A DNA stretch of 64,000 bases from an uncultured Desulfobacter sp. (GTDB taxonomy: Bacteria > Desulfobacterota > Desulfobacteria > Desulfobacterales > Desulfobacteraceae). The notes under the pieces are model-generated. The model made no database searches. It was given only the letters and a program-made list of their open reading frames with translations, and was not told the origin of the DNA. Below, one piece after another: positions 1 through 8,447 of the stretch. Location of the stretch: the NCBI RefSeq assembly GCF_963677125.1, contig NZ_OY781882.1, positions 1,372,501-1,436,500 of the forward strand, written 5' to 3'. Both the position numbers and the translations under genes were made by a program. How positions within the stretch are numbered: position 1 is the first letter of the stretch; each line of letters starts with the position of its first letter.

Positions 1-209
1 ATAAAGGCCGGATCGGCATCCACGAACTTCTGGTCAACGACAACGATCTCCAACGGTTGATTTTAGCCAATCCGACCATTGATAAAATCAAGGAAAACCT
101 TGCGGCCCGAAACCATCAGTCCCTGAAACATGACGGGTTCAATAAGGTTCTCCAAGGTCTGACCACACTGGAAGAAATCCAGCGGGTCACCCTGACCGAT
201 GATATATAG
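1..209 (+). CDS. gspE: Type II secretion ATPase GspE, C-terminal end (partial)
   Basis: The reading frame enters from the left edge (codons in phase from base 3) and stops with TAG at 207-209, leaving about 68 residues. The segment opens with GRIGIHELL, the typical sequence that follows the zinc-binding region in GspE/PilB secretion ATPases, and it continues as the usual C-terminal helical tail. The protein would be the cytoplasmic hexameric ATPase that powers pseudopilus assembly. It lies 40 bp upstream of gspF, in the usual E-F order. Walker motifs are outside the window, so PilB cannot be fully excluded; the downstream G-H-I-J genes favour GspE. Confidence 0.85.
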   Translation, partial: KGRIGIHELLVNDNDLQRLILANPTIDKIKENLAARNHQSLKHDGFNKVLQGLTTLEEIQRVTLTDDI

Positions 210-249
210 TTCATACTCGATCATCGAGTCATAGATTTACCATGCTACC

Positions 250-1362
250 ATGCCTATTGACCTAAATACATCACCTAAAACAACCGCTGAAAAGCCGTCC
301 ACTAAACGATCCTTTTCCAGTGGGAAGGCGATCAAATCCAAGGACATCGTCTTTTTTTTAACCCAGTTATCCATGATGCTGGAAGTGGGAATCTCTTTGA
401 GCAATGCCGTTTCAACCATTGCCAATCAGACCGGAAATGCCAAATTTAAAGCGGCACTTTTATCCATGGTGGACCACATTGAAGAGGGCAACCAGCTTTC
501 CGATGCCATGGCAATCCATCCAAAAGTTTTTAAGCCGGTCCACATCAATATCATCCGGTCCGGAGAAACCGGCGGCATCCTGAACCAGGCCCTGGACAAT
601 ATTATTGAAATCCAGGAAAAAAATCAGGGGGTCATGTCCCAGCTCAAAACGGCCCTGGTCTATCCGTCGGTTCTCTGCGTATTGGCCATTCTGGTTACGA
701 TTTTCGTACTGGTGGGGATCCTTCCCAAATTTATGGCCTTTTTCGAGGGCAAAACCGACATTCTGCCCCTGACCACCCAAGCACTTATGGGGGCAAGCCT
801 TATCCTTCGCAATTACTGGTGGGCCTGCCTTATCGGAGCTTCAACGGTTATGGCCCTTACGATTTATTATCTAAAATCCGATGTGGGAAAATCCCACATA
901 GACTGGCTTTTAATCAACACCCCGGTGGTGGCTAAAATCGCCAATAATGTTTACACCAACCTGTTTTTAAGAATTATGGGCAACATGCTCAGCAGCAACA
1001 TCCCCTTGAGCGAGGCTTTGGCCATCGCTGAAAAGTCTATGACAAACCGGTATTACCGTAGGTTTGTTAAGACCCTCCATGACAATATTGAAAAAGGGAG
1101 TAGTTTTGCAGCGGGATTCCTCTCCAATTCACATATCCAGAATTCCGTCAAACAGATGATTTTCGTAGGCGAAGAAGTGGGGAAGTTACCGGCGGTCATG
1201 GCCAGGCTGGTGAAATTTTACGATATGGAAATCCAGCAGGATTTTAAAAAAATTACGTCATTGATCGAACCTGTAGCTCTGATATTCATGGGTGTGGTGG
1301 TCTGGATCATTGTGTCAGCGGTTATTCTGCCTATGTTCCGCCTAGCCGGTGCCATTCATTAA
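250..1362 (+). CDS. gspF: Type II secretion inner-membrane platform protein GspF
   Basis: This 370-residue protein is the polytopic inner-membrane platform of the secretion pseudopilus, coupling the GspE ATPase to pseudopilin assembly. It contains two GspF-type domains (about residues 33-155 and 235-358), each with the ELS/LS-type start seen here as TQLSMMLEVGISLSNAV and LFLRIMGNMLSSNIPLSEA. Strongly hydrophobic segments lie near residues 130-158, 185-208 and 340-365. It is a little shorter than typical GspF (about 400 residues) because the N-terminal cytoplasmic lead is short. The start ATG at 250 follows gspE closely. The 213-bp gap to gspG holds no convincing gene. Confidence 0.93.
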   Translation: MPIDLNTSPKTTAEKPSTKRSFSSGKAIKSKDIVFFLTQLSMMLEVGISLSNAVSTIANQTGNAKFKAALLSMVDHIEEGNQLSDAMAIHPKVFKPVHINIIRSGETGGILNQALDNIIEIQEKNQGVMSQLKTALVYPSVLCVLAILVTIFVLVGILPKFMAFFEGKTDILPLTTQALMGASLILRNYWWACLIGASTVMALTIYYLKSDVGKSHIDWLLINTPVVAKIANNVYTNLFLRIMGNMLSSNIPLSEALAIAEKSMTNRYYRRFVKTLHDNIEKGSSFAAGFLSNSHIQNSVKQMIFVGEEVGKLPAVMARLVKFYDMEIQQDFKKITSLIEPVALIFMGVVVWIIVSAVILPMFRLAGAIH

Positions 1363-1575
1363 TGATTGAACGGAAAGTCACCCACCTGCGGCGTTGCATC
1401 TGGGCAACTTTTCGTCCAATCAGGGAAAGATGGCAGCTCCGGAACTAATTAAAAAGACGTATCACCCAACTCTTTTCTTGAAAAAATGGGCAAAATGGAT
1501 GTATTCTTGTAACAGTTTATGCGAACGCCCCGATAAATTATTCGTTCTGAAAATCGTCAAAGGAGAAGAAGGTTC

Positions 1576-2115
1576 ATGAAGCGATATATAAAAAAATCTA
1601 AACACATGGCTTCACAAAAAGGGTTTACCCTTATTGAGATTTTGATTGTTGTCATGGTGCTGGGTATTCTGGCCATGATCATTGTTCCCCAGATCAATGT
1701 GTCAACCGAGGATGCCAAGGAATCTACTTTGTCCACCAACATCACGGCGCTGCGCAATGCCATTGAGCTTTACTATCACCAGCATAACGGTGTGTACCCT
1801 GGGGCGTTAATAGTAGGTGGAACCGATGCTGTAACCACTGCGGCCGAGGCGGCCACTGCATTTGAGCAGCAGCTTACCCGGTATACCGACGTAAACGGCG
1901 CCACAGCTACAGTCAAATCTGATACGGCCAAATACGGCCCCTACATTAAAAATGGTGTTTTGCCGACCAATCCCTTTAATGAAATGGCCACCGTGCTCTG
2001 TGATATCGATACGGATGATATTACCAGTAAGACGTCAGACAAAACTACCGGGTGGAAGTTTTATGTCATTACCGGAAATCTCATGGCCAATGACGGAGAC
2101 CATGACGATCTGTAA
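1576..2115 (+). CDS. gspG: Major pseudopilin GspG
   Basis: Major pseudopilin of the type II secretion pseudopilus, 179 residues. A short basic leader ends in the prepilin peptidase site KG|FTLIEIL, with the conserved Glu at position 5 of the mature protein, followed by the hydrophobic helix IVVMVLGILAMIIVP. The start ATG at 1576 is fixed by a strong Shine-Dalgarno sequence (AGGAGAAGAAGG) just upstream. The C-terminal half has the usual GspG pattern of helix-loop (ALRNAIELYYHQHNGVYP) and an acidic, calcium-loop-like tail rich in Asp. It is longer than most GspG (about 140 residues) because of the threonine/alanine-rich middle loop. The stop overlaps the start of the next gene. Confidence 0.93.
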   Translation: MKRYIKKSKHMASQKGFTLIEILIVVMVLGILAMIIVPQINVSTEDAKESTLSTNITALRNAIELYYHQHNGVYPGALIVGGTDAVTTAAEAATAFEQQLTRYTDVNGATATVKSDTAKYGPYIKNGVLPTNPFNEMATVLCDIDTDDITSKTSDKTTGWKFYVITGNLMANDGDHDDL

Positions 2116-2665
2116 AGATCCGCGTCATTTTTTTAGACACGCTTCAATTTATCCATCCGGGTTCACGCTGATTGATACCATGATTGCCGTGTTGATCATC
2201 GGCATCATCGGTATGACTGCGTTACCTAAAATTTCCGATTTTCTAACCGACCGCAGATTGTCCGCCGCCTGCAGCCTGGTCATAGCCGGCCTTGAATATG
2301 CTTCGGCCTTAAGCATCCGGTACCAGCGGCCCTTTTCCATGTCCACAGACACGACGATTAAGCAATTTCAGGTCAAGGATACAGCCCCCTATCCGGATAG
2401 CTCGGCCGTTGTCCGCACCGGCAACACTCCGCCGGTCAATGCCGAGGACGTGGTATTCAACCCTGTGGCGGATCAATGGTATTCCACCCGTCTGGACCAA
2501 ATGCCCGGCCTGGCAGAGATCCAAATTTCGTCAACACCGGCCGACATCACTTTTTATCCGGACGGTCATTCCGGTGAATTTGACAGTCTTCTAATCGTGG
2601 CACTGGGCAGCATGTCAAAAACAATCCGCGTGGACAGCATCAGCTCAAGGGTCTCCATCGATTGA
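2102..2665 (+). CDS. gspH: Minor pseudopilin GspH-like
   Basis: Minor pseudopilin of about 187 residues, expected at the pseudopilus tip. The prepilin motif reads SGFTLIDTMIAVLIIGIIG, with Asp in place of the usual Glu at mature position 5, followed by a hydrophobic helix and a globular domain with FYPDGHSGEF near the C terminus, a GspH-like feature. I place the start at ATG 2102 (alternative ATG 2090), overlapping the end of gspG. The frame is open further upstream to 1952, but that part is inside gspG and is not pilin-like. It ends in a TTGA overlap with the next gene, indicating translational coupling. Confidence 0.8.
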   Translation: MTICKDPRHFFRHASIYPSGFTLIDTMIAVLIIGIIGMTALPKISDFLTDRRLSAACSLVIAGLEYASALSIRYQRPFSMSTDTTIKQFQVKDTAPYPDSSAVVRTGNTPPVNAEDVVFNPVADQWYSTRLDQMPGLAEIQISSTPADITFYPDGHSGEFDSLLIVALGSMSKTIRVDSISSRVSID

Positions 2666-3072
2666 AATTTTTTTTTCGGTCATCCGAAGGCTTCACCCTG
2701 TTTGAAATTCTCATTGCTTTAGTGATTCTAGGCACAGCTATAATTCCCATCATGGATGCCATGGCCCCCTCGATGTCCACCATCCCTTACCTGGAAAAGG
2801 AAATCGTGTTGACCAACCGTGCCAGAGGAACACTTAACCGGATAATCGCCCTGGATTTTGATACCCTTACGGCCAATGTGGGAAATCCTGTGGATATCAC
2901 CTCTTTGTTCGGCAATATAACCGAAGGACAAAAGGAGATCTTCACCCATGGCAGCGTTGTATATCAACCCGTCATCGCCATTGAAGATGAATCCGGTGGC
3001 GACAATACGCTTTTAAAACTCAGCGTGACCTTAGAAAACCTGAAAGTAGCCACCCTGAAAACCAATGAATAA
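2662..3072 (+). CDS. gspI: Minor pseudopilin GspI-like
   Basis: Small minor pseudopilin of 136 residues. It has the motif EGFTLFEILIALVILGTAI at the N terminus, with the Glu5 of processed pilins, and a short C-terminal domain ending in a strand-rich segment (LLKLSVTLENLKVATLKT), as in GspI. The initiation codon is TTG at 2662, overlapping the TGA of gspH by four bases. The protein ends eight bases inside gspJ. In known systems GspI nucleates the tip complex with GspJ and GspK; that role here is inferred from gene order and size. Confidence 0.85.
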   Translation: MKFFFRSSEGFTLFEILIALVILGTAIIPIMDAMAPSMSTIPYLEKEIVLTNRARGTLNRIIALDFDTLTANVGNPVDITSLFGNITEGQKEIFTHGSVVYQPVIAIEDESGGDNTLLKLSVTLENLKVATLKTNE

Positions 3073-3727
3073 TTTCCTGACCCACTTTTATTTTCATCCT
3101 GGGTTCCGCCGGGTATCTCAAAACGGATTTTCCCTAATTGAAGTATTGGTTTCGGTCCTGATTATCGGTATTGTGGTCACGGTATTTCAGCAGGTATTAG
3201 GCAGCTTCCTTGCAAGCCACCAGTATACAAAACAGACGTCTCGTTTACTCAACCAAGGGCGGTTTGCCATGGACCGTATGGTGGCCGTCACCCGGGAAAC
3301 CGCCGTTATTGATTATCCGGCCCAAGGCAGTTCGGATGAAGAATTCAGGGTAACGGAACGGCTTCTGGACATGGTGAACAATATCAATAAACTATACATT
3401 GCCGCAGGAGACGGCATGCCCGATGCAGACAATGATTTCGACGGCCTGACGGACAATGATCCCGGTGCCAACGACGACGTGGAACTGGTGACCTTTGGAC
3501 TGGATAAAAGCCAAAGCGACAACTGGAAGCTCATTGAGACCTTTCCCGATTATACAACGCCTGCCATGGACGATTCCCTGCCCCAAAGAACCCTTTGTGA
3601 GCATGTGACCCAGTTTACCTGCACCGTATTGACCGCCAATCTGGTGGAATTTGAACTCACCATAGAAAACCAGGGCAAAACCATCTATCTGAAAACCCGG
3701 GCTGTGGCCGGAAGGGTTGAATCATGA
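3065..3727 (+). CDS. gspJ: Minor pseudopilin GspJ-like
   Basis: Minor pseudopilin of 220 residues, the usual length for GspJ. After a 20-residue leader it carries NGFSLIEVLVSVLIIGIVV, with the prepilin cleavage glycine and the Glu5. The globular part contains an acidic run (DADNDFDGLTDNDPGANDD) that looks like a metal-binding loop, with Asp/Asn spacing reminiscent of calcium loops, followed by strands. It overlaps gspI upstream by eight bases and the next gene by four bases (ATGA). It is likely part of the tip complex with GspI and GspH. Confidence 0.85.
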   Translation: MNNFLTHFYFHPGFRRVSQNGFSLIEVLVSVLIIGIVVTVFQQVLGSFLASHQYTKQTSRLLNQGRFAMDRMVAVTRETAVIDYPAQGSSDEEFRVTERLLDMVNNINKLYIAAGDGMPDADNDFDGLTDNDPGANDDVELVTFGLDKSQSDNWKLIETFPDYTTPAMDDSLPQRTLCEHVTQFTCTVLTANLVEFELTIENQGKTIYLKTRAVAGRVES

Positions 3728-4824
3728 CCCACAAAGCCGGCCGATACCCCATTGCGGTTGATACGGATGGACAGGACCTGTTTGCAATCCAGCTAAAGGA
3801 TCATAAGGGACAGGTATGCATTAGAGCCGCCTTTCATGAACCCTTAAACAAAAAAACGGCAAGCAGCCAAGAGATACCGGCCCCGTCAATAAGTCATGAT
3901 ACGGCACACCCGGAACTTTCAGGCACATTAAAACGGTTGAAAAAAACAAAAGGGTTTTCAGGCAGGCGTATCATCCTCCATTTGCCCATGGAAAAGATGT
4001 TAAGCTTTCCAGTAAATTTTAAGCTCAAAAAGGATGATAACCAGGACTGGGCCCTTTTAGCTGAAATAGAAAAAAGCCTGCCCTATGCCCTGGAAGACGC
4101 AGTGGCCGATTATCCCTGTCTTTATCAATCCGGGACCGCCGATCAAAAGACAGCCATCATTACCGCAGCCAAAAAAAAGGATGTTCTGGACCTGATCGCC
4201 CCTTACAAAAAAGCAGGATTCCTGGTGGAAGCCGTGGATTTCAGCCCCCTGTCTTTGGTCCGGCTACATGGATTTTTGACACAAAGCCATGAAAAGCCTG
4301 ACGTAATCTGCCACATCGGCAGGTATCAATCCAGTCTTATAGTAGTGGGCCAGAACCGAATTTATGCCCTGAATAAATTTAACTGGGGCCGTAACAAACT
4401 CAAGGATCAGCTCGACCGGACCCTGAAATATGACCGGGCGGCGCCCCATGCTTTGGATCTTTTGAAAACTTACGGTCTTGAAGAAGTCACAGATACCAGG
4501 GAGAATGCCAAAATTTCCGGCATTATTTCAAGAATTCTGACACCGCCCATGGAGAAACTGATTTTTGAATTCCATAAAGTTCTGGGATATGCCCTGGCCA
4601 AAGAACAGTTTCACAGTATTGGAAACATCTATTTTTACGGATTAGGTGCAACCGTCAACGGGTTAAACCGATACATTGAACAGCGTCTCAATATTCCTGC
4701 CACCCTGGGAACCATTAGGAATCATATTACCTGGAAGGCGCCTCTCCAGTTTCCGGATATGGAAACATGGGCATTGTTCAGCCCGGCCATCGGCCTGGCC
4801 GCCAGGAGGATTCCATGGCGATAA
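3724..4824 (+). CDS. PilM-/GspL-like cytoplasmic assembly protein
   Basis: 366 residues with the actin-like fold pattern of PilM and the cytoplasmic part of GspL. The N-terminal half scans as ribonuclease-H-like lobes (LPMEKMLSFPVNFKL, LLAEIEKSLPYALEDAVADY), and the C-terminal end (LFSPAIGLAARR) is the typical PilM closing strand-helix. No membrane segment is visible, unlike classical GspL, which has one. The membrane part appears to be encoded separately by the next gene, as in type IV pilus pilMN. It should bind the cytoplasmic tail of the PilN-like protein and help recruit GspE. The start overlaps gspJ by four bases. Confidence 0.75.
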   Translation: MTHKAGRYPIAVDTDGQDLFAIQLKDHKGQVCIRAAFHEPLNKKTASSQEIPAPSISHDTAHPELSGTLKRLKKTKGFSGRRIILHLPMEKMLSFPVNFKLKKDDNQDWALLAEIEKSLPYALEDAVADYPCLYQSGTADQKTAIITAAKKKDVLDLIAPYKKAGFLVEAVDFSPLSLVRLHGFLTQSHEKPDVICHIGRYQSSLIVVGQNRIYALNKFNWGRNKLKDQLDRTLKYDRAAPHALDLLKTYGLEEVTDTRENAKISGIISRILTPPMEKLIFEFHKVLGYALAKEQFHSIGNIYFYGLGATVNGLNRYIEQRLNIPATLGTIRNHITWKAPLQFPDMETWALFSPAIGLAARRIPWR

Positions 4825-5405
4825 GAGACATCAACATGCTGCCCCTGGATGTTCTGGAAAAATCGATGCAATACCGGCTGTTCAAATTCTGGGCCCAATG
4901 GCTGGTGCTGGTACTTGTCATTGTCCTGGCCTGTTGTGCCGGTAGTTATCGCTGGATTCAGCTACAAAAAAAAGCCCTGCCCCTTCCCCTTGACACCAGG
5001 CAGGCCGTTTCCCAGGAACTGGACAAAATCAATGATTTTCACAGTCGAATAGCCGCCCTTCAGGAAAAACACCAGACCCTGGCACGCATTGTCAAAAAAC
5101 AGGTATTTTACGATACCATTGCCGTATTTGCAGGCTGCCTGAACCATGAAACCTGGATCGACCAACTCTCCATCAAGCGCGATGATGACGAATCCGACCA
5201 GTTCCTCTTGACCTGTAACGGATTTTCCCTGAATCACAACACGCTAGGGCTGTTCCTGGATCGGATCGCCAAAGTCCCCCGGATCAAAGAGGTAGAGCTC
5301 AACAAATCTGGGACCGGAAGCCAAGACACTGGATTACAGCCTGATTATCCCCAGGCCGTGCGGTTCAGTATTTCCTGCGTCATGACCCGGATGCCTCTGA
5401 AATGA
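4815..5405 (+). CDS. PilN-like bitopic inner-membrane protein
   Basis: 196 residues beginning MAIRDINMLPLDV, which resembles the PilN N-terminal INLLP motif that docks into PilM. It is followed by one membrane segment (about residues 29-47) and a periplasmic ferredoxin-like domain. The start ATG 4815 has a good ribosome site (AGGAGGA) 5 bp away; the frame is open to 4767, but the upstream part lies inside the previous gene. It overlaps the PilM-like gene by 10 bp and the PilO-like gene by four. Together these three replace the single GspL plus GspM seen in enterobacterial type II systems. Confidence 0.75.
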   Translation: MAIRDINMLPLDVLEKSMQYRLFKFWAQWLVLVLVIVLACCAGSYRWIQLQKKALPLPLDTRQAVSQELDKINDFHSRIAALQEKHQTLARIVKKQVFYDTIAVFAGCLNHETWIDQLSIKRDDDESDQFLLTCNGFSLNHNTLGLFLDRIAKVPRIKEVELNKSGTGSQDTGLQPDYPQAVRFSISCVMTRMPLK

Positions 5406-5935
5406 AACTGCAGCCCAGGCATATTGATCTGATGGCAGGGCTGTCAATGATTGTCATTATTGTATTAGGCGGCACATTCTGTTTCAGGATAATCATGGAA
5501 AACCGCCAGAAACAGTTTGTTGCGCAGCAGTTAATAAACAAGCAGCAAACAGAGCTGAATCTGGCCCAAAATAACCTGGCTGCGGTTAAGGATGTCCTGG
5601 CCGACCAGCAGAGTGCCTTGAACATTTTGAACAAACGGATTCCGGAATCCGCCAACATCGGCCTTTTGCTCAGCACCATCCATGCACTGGTCCGGGACCG
5701 TGACGTGACCATCACCGGCTTTAGCCATGCAAAGCCTGAAAAAATAAGACAATACAAACAGATCCAGCTTCAATTGACCCTGCATGGAAAATTCCTGGAT
5801 ATCTATTACATTATCCATCAGCTGGAGACTTTAAGCCGGTTGTTTATCATTGAAACCTTGAACATGAACCATCATGAGACTGGAATTGATGACTGCCAAG
5901 CCTTGATCAATGCCCGTATTTTTTACAATGAATAG
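5402..5935 (+). CDS. PilO-/GspM-like inner-membrane protein
   Basis: 177 residues with a short cytoplasmic N terminus, one membrane helix (about residues 11-32), a coiled-coil stretch (about 35-75, rich in Gln/Leu/Ala) and a C-terminal ferredoxin-like domain. This is the architecture shared by PilO and GspM. It probably pairs with the PilN-like protein in the periplasm to form the inner-membrane alignment complex. It starts at ATG 5402, overlapping the preceding stop. The sequence family is divergent, so the assignment rests mainly on architecture and gene order. Confidence 0.7.
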   Translation: MKLQPRHIDLMAGLSMIVIIVLGGTFCFRIIMENRQKQFVAQQLINKQQTELNLAQNNLAAVKDVLADQQSALNILNKRIPESANIGLLLSTIHALVRDRDVTITGFSHAKPEKIRQYKQIQLQLTLHGKFLDIYYIIHQLETLSRLFIIETLNMNHHETGIDDCQALINARIFYNE

Positions 5936-5972
5936 TCCGGGAAAGCGCATGACCGTCTGCCCCGTATAGATT

Positions 5973-6503
5973 ATGTCCAAAAAAACAGAGAAAATAAAAC
6001 AGATTGCCCTGGCCGTGGTCTCTGTTGTTTTTGTCATTACCTTTTATATGACATTTTTCAAAAATAAATCCGGTCCCCAGCCGGCTCCCCCCCGATCTGT
6101 ACCGGCAGCCTCGCCCTCATCACTTAACAGCAATACGCTGTTGAACACTCAACCTGTCAATAAGCCCTTGCCCCTGGGAAAAGAAGCGGACATTGCCTTT
6201 CAATATCCGATCCGGGACATTTTCAAACCACAGTTATCACCGTCCACTTCAAAACAAATGCCGGCAATAAAAAAAACCGCACCCAAACCTTTAAGCCAAG
6301 AAGAAATCCAGGCGATCAGAGACAAGCTCACGTTTAAAGGAGCCATCCTTAATGCGGGACACGCTGTTGCCATTATCGACAATGGATTTTTCCATGTCGG
6401 CGACACCATTGGACCTTATAAAATCGTATCTATTTCGGACAGAAATGTTCGGATTGATACGTTTCGCGGAATTGTAACTTTAGAGATGATCCATCATGAA
6501 TAA
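5973..6503 (+). CDS. GspC-/PilP-like periplasmic linker protein
   Basis: 176 residues: a basic N terminus, one membrane helix (about residues 10-28), a proline/serine-rich periplasmic linker (about 30-85) and a small C-terminal domain (about 105-176) with the pattern FKGAILNAGHAVAIIDN and GDTIGPYKIVSIS. This domain is the homology region of GspC and the equivalent domain of PilP, which contacts the secretin N0 domain. It lies directly before the secretin gene and overlaps it by eight bases. It should bridge the inner-membrane platform and GspD. Confidence 0.78.
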   Translation: MSKKTEKIKQIALAVVSVVFVITFYMTFFKNKSGPQPAPPRSVPAASPSSLNSNTLLNTQPVNKPLPLGKEADIAFQYPIRDIFKPQLSPSTSKQMPAIKKTAPKPLSQEEIQAIRDKLTFKGAILNAGHAVAIIDNGFFHVGDTIGPYKIVSISDRNVRIDTFRGIVTLEMIHHE

Positions 6504-8211
6504 AAAAAAATTAACCCCCGGAAGGTTTCCCCGAAAAGTGGGCTGGTTCAAAAGAATGAATCTATGTTTTCTGCTGTGGGGCGTGGTGATTATATTTTTG
6601 ACTGGAAGTGCCGGCATCGCTTTTTGTGCGGATAAACAGCAAGTGGGGCTGCCTATGGATCAAGCCCGAAATGAGCGTCTAAAGGCAGACTTTCCGGAAA
6701 AAGAGAGCCTGACCCTCAAAACCTGCATCAAAGAAAAAGCAAAAATCCGTAAAGGTCCGTCCATGGCATATCCTGTCCTGTATGTCCTGTCTGCCGGTGC
6801 CCCCCTAACGGTTCTTGACATGCACAGCCCGTGGTTTCAAGTCCTTTTGCCCAATAATACAAAGGGATGGATCCATAAATCCCTGGTTCTGGATGGGGAC
6901 CGCCTGGAACGCTATTTTAAAATACGTATACCCCAAAAGCCCGCACAGCCACATAAACAACCTCGTAAACAGGGTAGTATTTCCTTAAATTTCAGAGATA
7001 TGAATATAAGGGATGCTTTTTCATCCCTGGCCATGGAATTTAAAACCAATATTGTGCTGTCATCGGATGTAAAAGGCAATATCACCCTGCATATTTTCAA
7101 GGCCACCCTGGAAGAGGCCATCCAAAGCATTGCCCTGGCCGGTGGATTCACGGCTCAAAACAAGAACGGATCATTCTACATTCTAAAAAAAGCACCGGAA
7201 ACGCCGGAACGGCATATGAAAACCTTCCGGCTCAACTTTGTTGAAATCGACCAGGTCAAGGAAATCCTTAATGCCTTGACCGGCCTTGCGCCCATTGAAG
7301 TTCATACCGCCAGCAAAACCATATTTGTGGAGGATACCCCGGAAAACATAAGGCGGGTGGAGGAGGTCATCGGCTTTCTGGACAGTGTTCCCAAACAGGT
7401 CATGATTGAGGCCGAAATCCTGGAAGTCGCCTTGACCGACGACATGTCCTTTGGGGTAGACTGGCAGCATATCTGGACCGACATCAACGTGGGCACCAGT
7501 GGTTTTTCCAAGGCGGTCCTGCCCGATGCCAAAGGCATATCTGCCATCCCCTCAGACGGCACCGGTGTATTTGCCAATCTGTTTGCCGCCACAGGCACCA
7601 ACTCGACCATTTCCCTGGCCATTGATGCATTAAAGGAAAAAACCACGGTCAATACGATATCCACGCCGAAAATCATCGCTATCCACGGCCGGTCAGCCAG
7701 GGTCCAGGTCGGAGGGCAGCAGGGGTACAAGGTCACCACTACCAATTTAGGCGTTCAAACAGAAACCATCGAATTTATAGACACCGGCGTTATCCTGGAG
7801 ATCACCCCATACATTGACAAAGAAAACAACATCCTGCTCAATGTTGAACCTAGCATTAACACCGCACAAATCGAAGAAGGTATTCCCGTGGTCAAGTCCA
7901 CAACCGTGTCGACTTCGCTCATTGCCCGTAACGGTGAAACCGTGTTCATTGGCGGACTCATTGAGAATGCGGACACAAAAATTCGCAAATCGGTCCCGGT
8001 GTTAGGGGATATTCCCGTCCTTGGCAACTTGTTCGGACGAACCGTTGACACCCAGCAAAAGACAGAAACCGTGGTCATGATCACCCCCCGGATACTGGAT
8101 CATAATGAGCCCTTTGAACCGGCGCCCCCACTGTCCAAATCTGGAAAAATCCTATCTAAAGATATTCACCCGGATACCACCCCCTCAACTTCCATAACAT
8201 CCCCGCAGTAA
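6496..8211 (+). CDS. gspD: Type II secretion secretin GspD with N-terminal SH3-like domain
   Basis: 571-residue outer-membrane secretin. A signal peptide is visible in residues 20-45 (ending AGIAFCADK). Residues about 72-132 form a bacterial SH3-like domain (KIRKGPSMAYPVLYVL, GWIHKSLV). About 160-230 is the N0/STN domain, about 240-297 an N1/NolW-like domain, and 300-535 the secretin core (VMIEAEILEVAL, the GGL gate motif in FIGGLIENA, VPVLGDIPVLGNLFG). The SH3-like domain is not part of classical GspD and could bind peptidoglycan. The short form (only N0 and one N1 repeat) is closer to PilQ-like secretins. It is the last standard component of the operon. Confidence 0.92.
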   Translation: MNKKKLTPGRFPRKVGWFKRMNLCFLLWGVVIIFLTGSAGIAFCADKQQVGLPMDQARNERLKADFPEKESLTLKTCIKEKAKIRKGPSMAYPVLYVLSAGAPLTVLDMHSPWFQVLLPNNTKGWIHKSLVLDGDRLERYFKIRIPQKPAQPHKQPRKQGSISLNFRDMNIRDAFSSLAMEFKTNIVLSSDVKGNITLHIFKATLEEAIQSIALAGGFTAQNKNGSFYILKKAPETPERHMKTFRLNFVEIDQVKEILNALTGLAPIEVHTASKTIFVEDTPENIRRVEEVIGFLDSVPKQVMIEAEILEVALTDDMSFGVDWQHIWTDINVGTSGFSKAVLPDAKGISAIPSDGTGVFANLFAATGTNSTISLAIDALKEKTTVNTISTPKIIAIHGRSARVQVGGQQGYKVTTTNLGVQTETIEFIDTGVILEITPYIDKENNILLNVEPSINTAQIEEGIPVVKSTTVSTSLIARNGETVFIGGLIENADTKIRKSVPVLGDIPVLGNLFGRTVDTQQKTETVVMITPRILDHNEPFEPAPPLSKSGKILSKDIHPDTTPSTSITSPQ

Positions 8212-8273
8212 ACATCATCTACATTCAAAACATAAAAACAATTGGCGAGCTTGGCCCTAACATCGGCCATAGC

Positions 8274-8344
8274 GTAGGTTGGGTTGAACGAAGTGAAACC
8301 CAACAACTTATCAATGTTGGGTTTCGTTCCTCAACCCAACCTAC
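8274..8344. repeat. REP-like imperfect palindrome
   Basis: A 71-bp inverted repeat. The left arm 8274-8305 begins GTAGGTTGGGTTGAACGAAG and the right arm ends with its near reverse complement, CAACCCAACCTAC at 8332-8344. The arms differ by a two-base length change in the middle. GTAGGTTGGGTT...AACCCAACCTAC palindromes are a widespread family of dispersed REP-like elements in bacteria, often mobilised by TnpA-REP transposases. It sits between gspD and the NHL-protein gene. Confidence 0.75.
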
Positions 8345-8447
8345 CGGAAATTCGTTTGGCCTAAAATATGACCAAAGCCCAATTGGCTTTAGGGCAACAG
8401 ACGAAAGATTTTATCCCGTTTTCAAAAATCAGGATGGATTCCTGCTG

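Noticed and set aside
1394..1579. 61-codon frame between gspF and gspG
   Set aside because: No ribosome site, no family, overlaps the gspG ribosome site; the gap is more likely untranslated.
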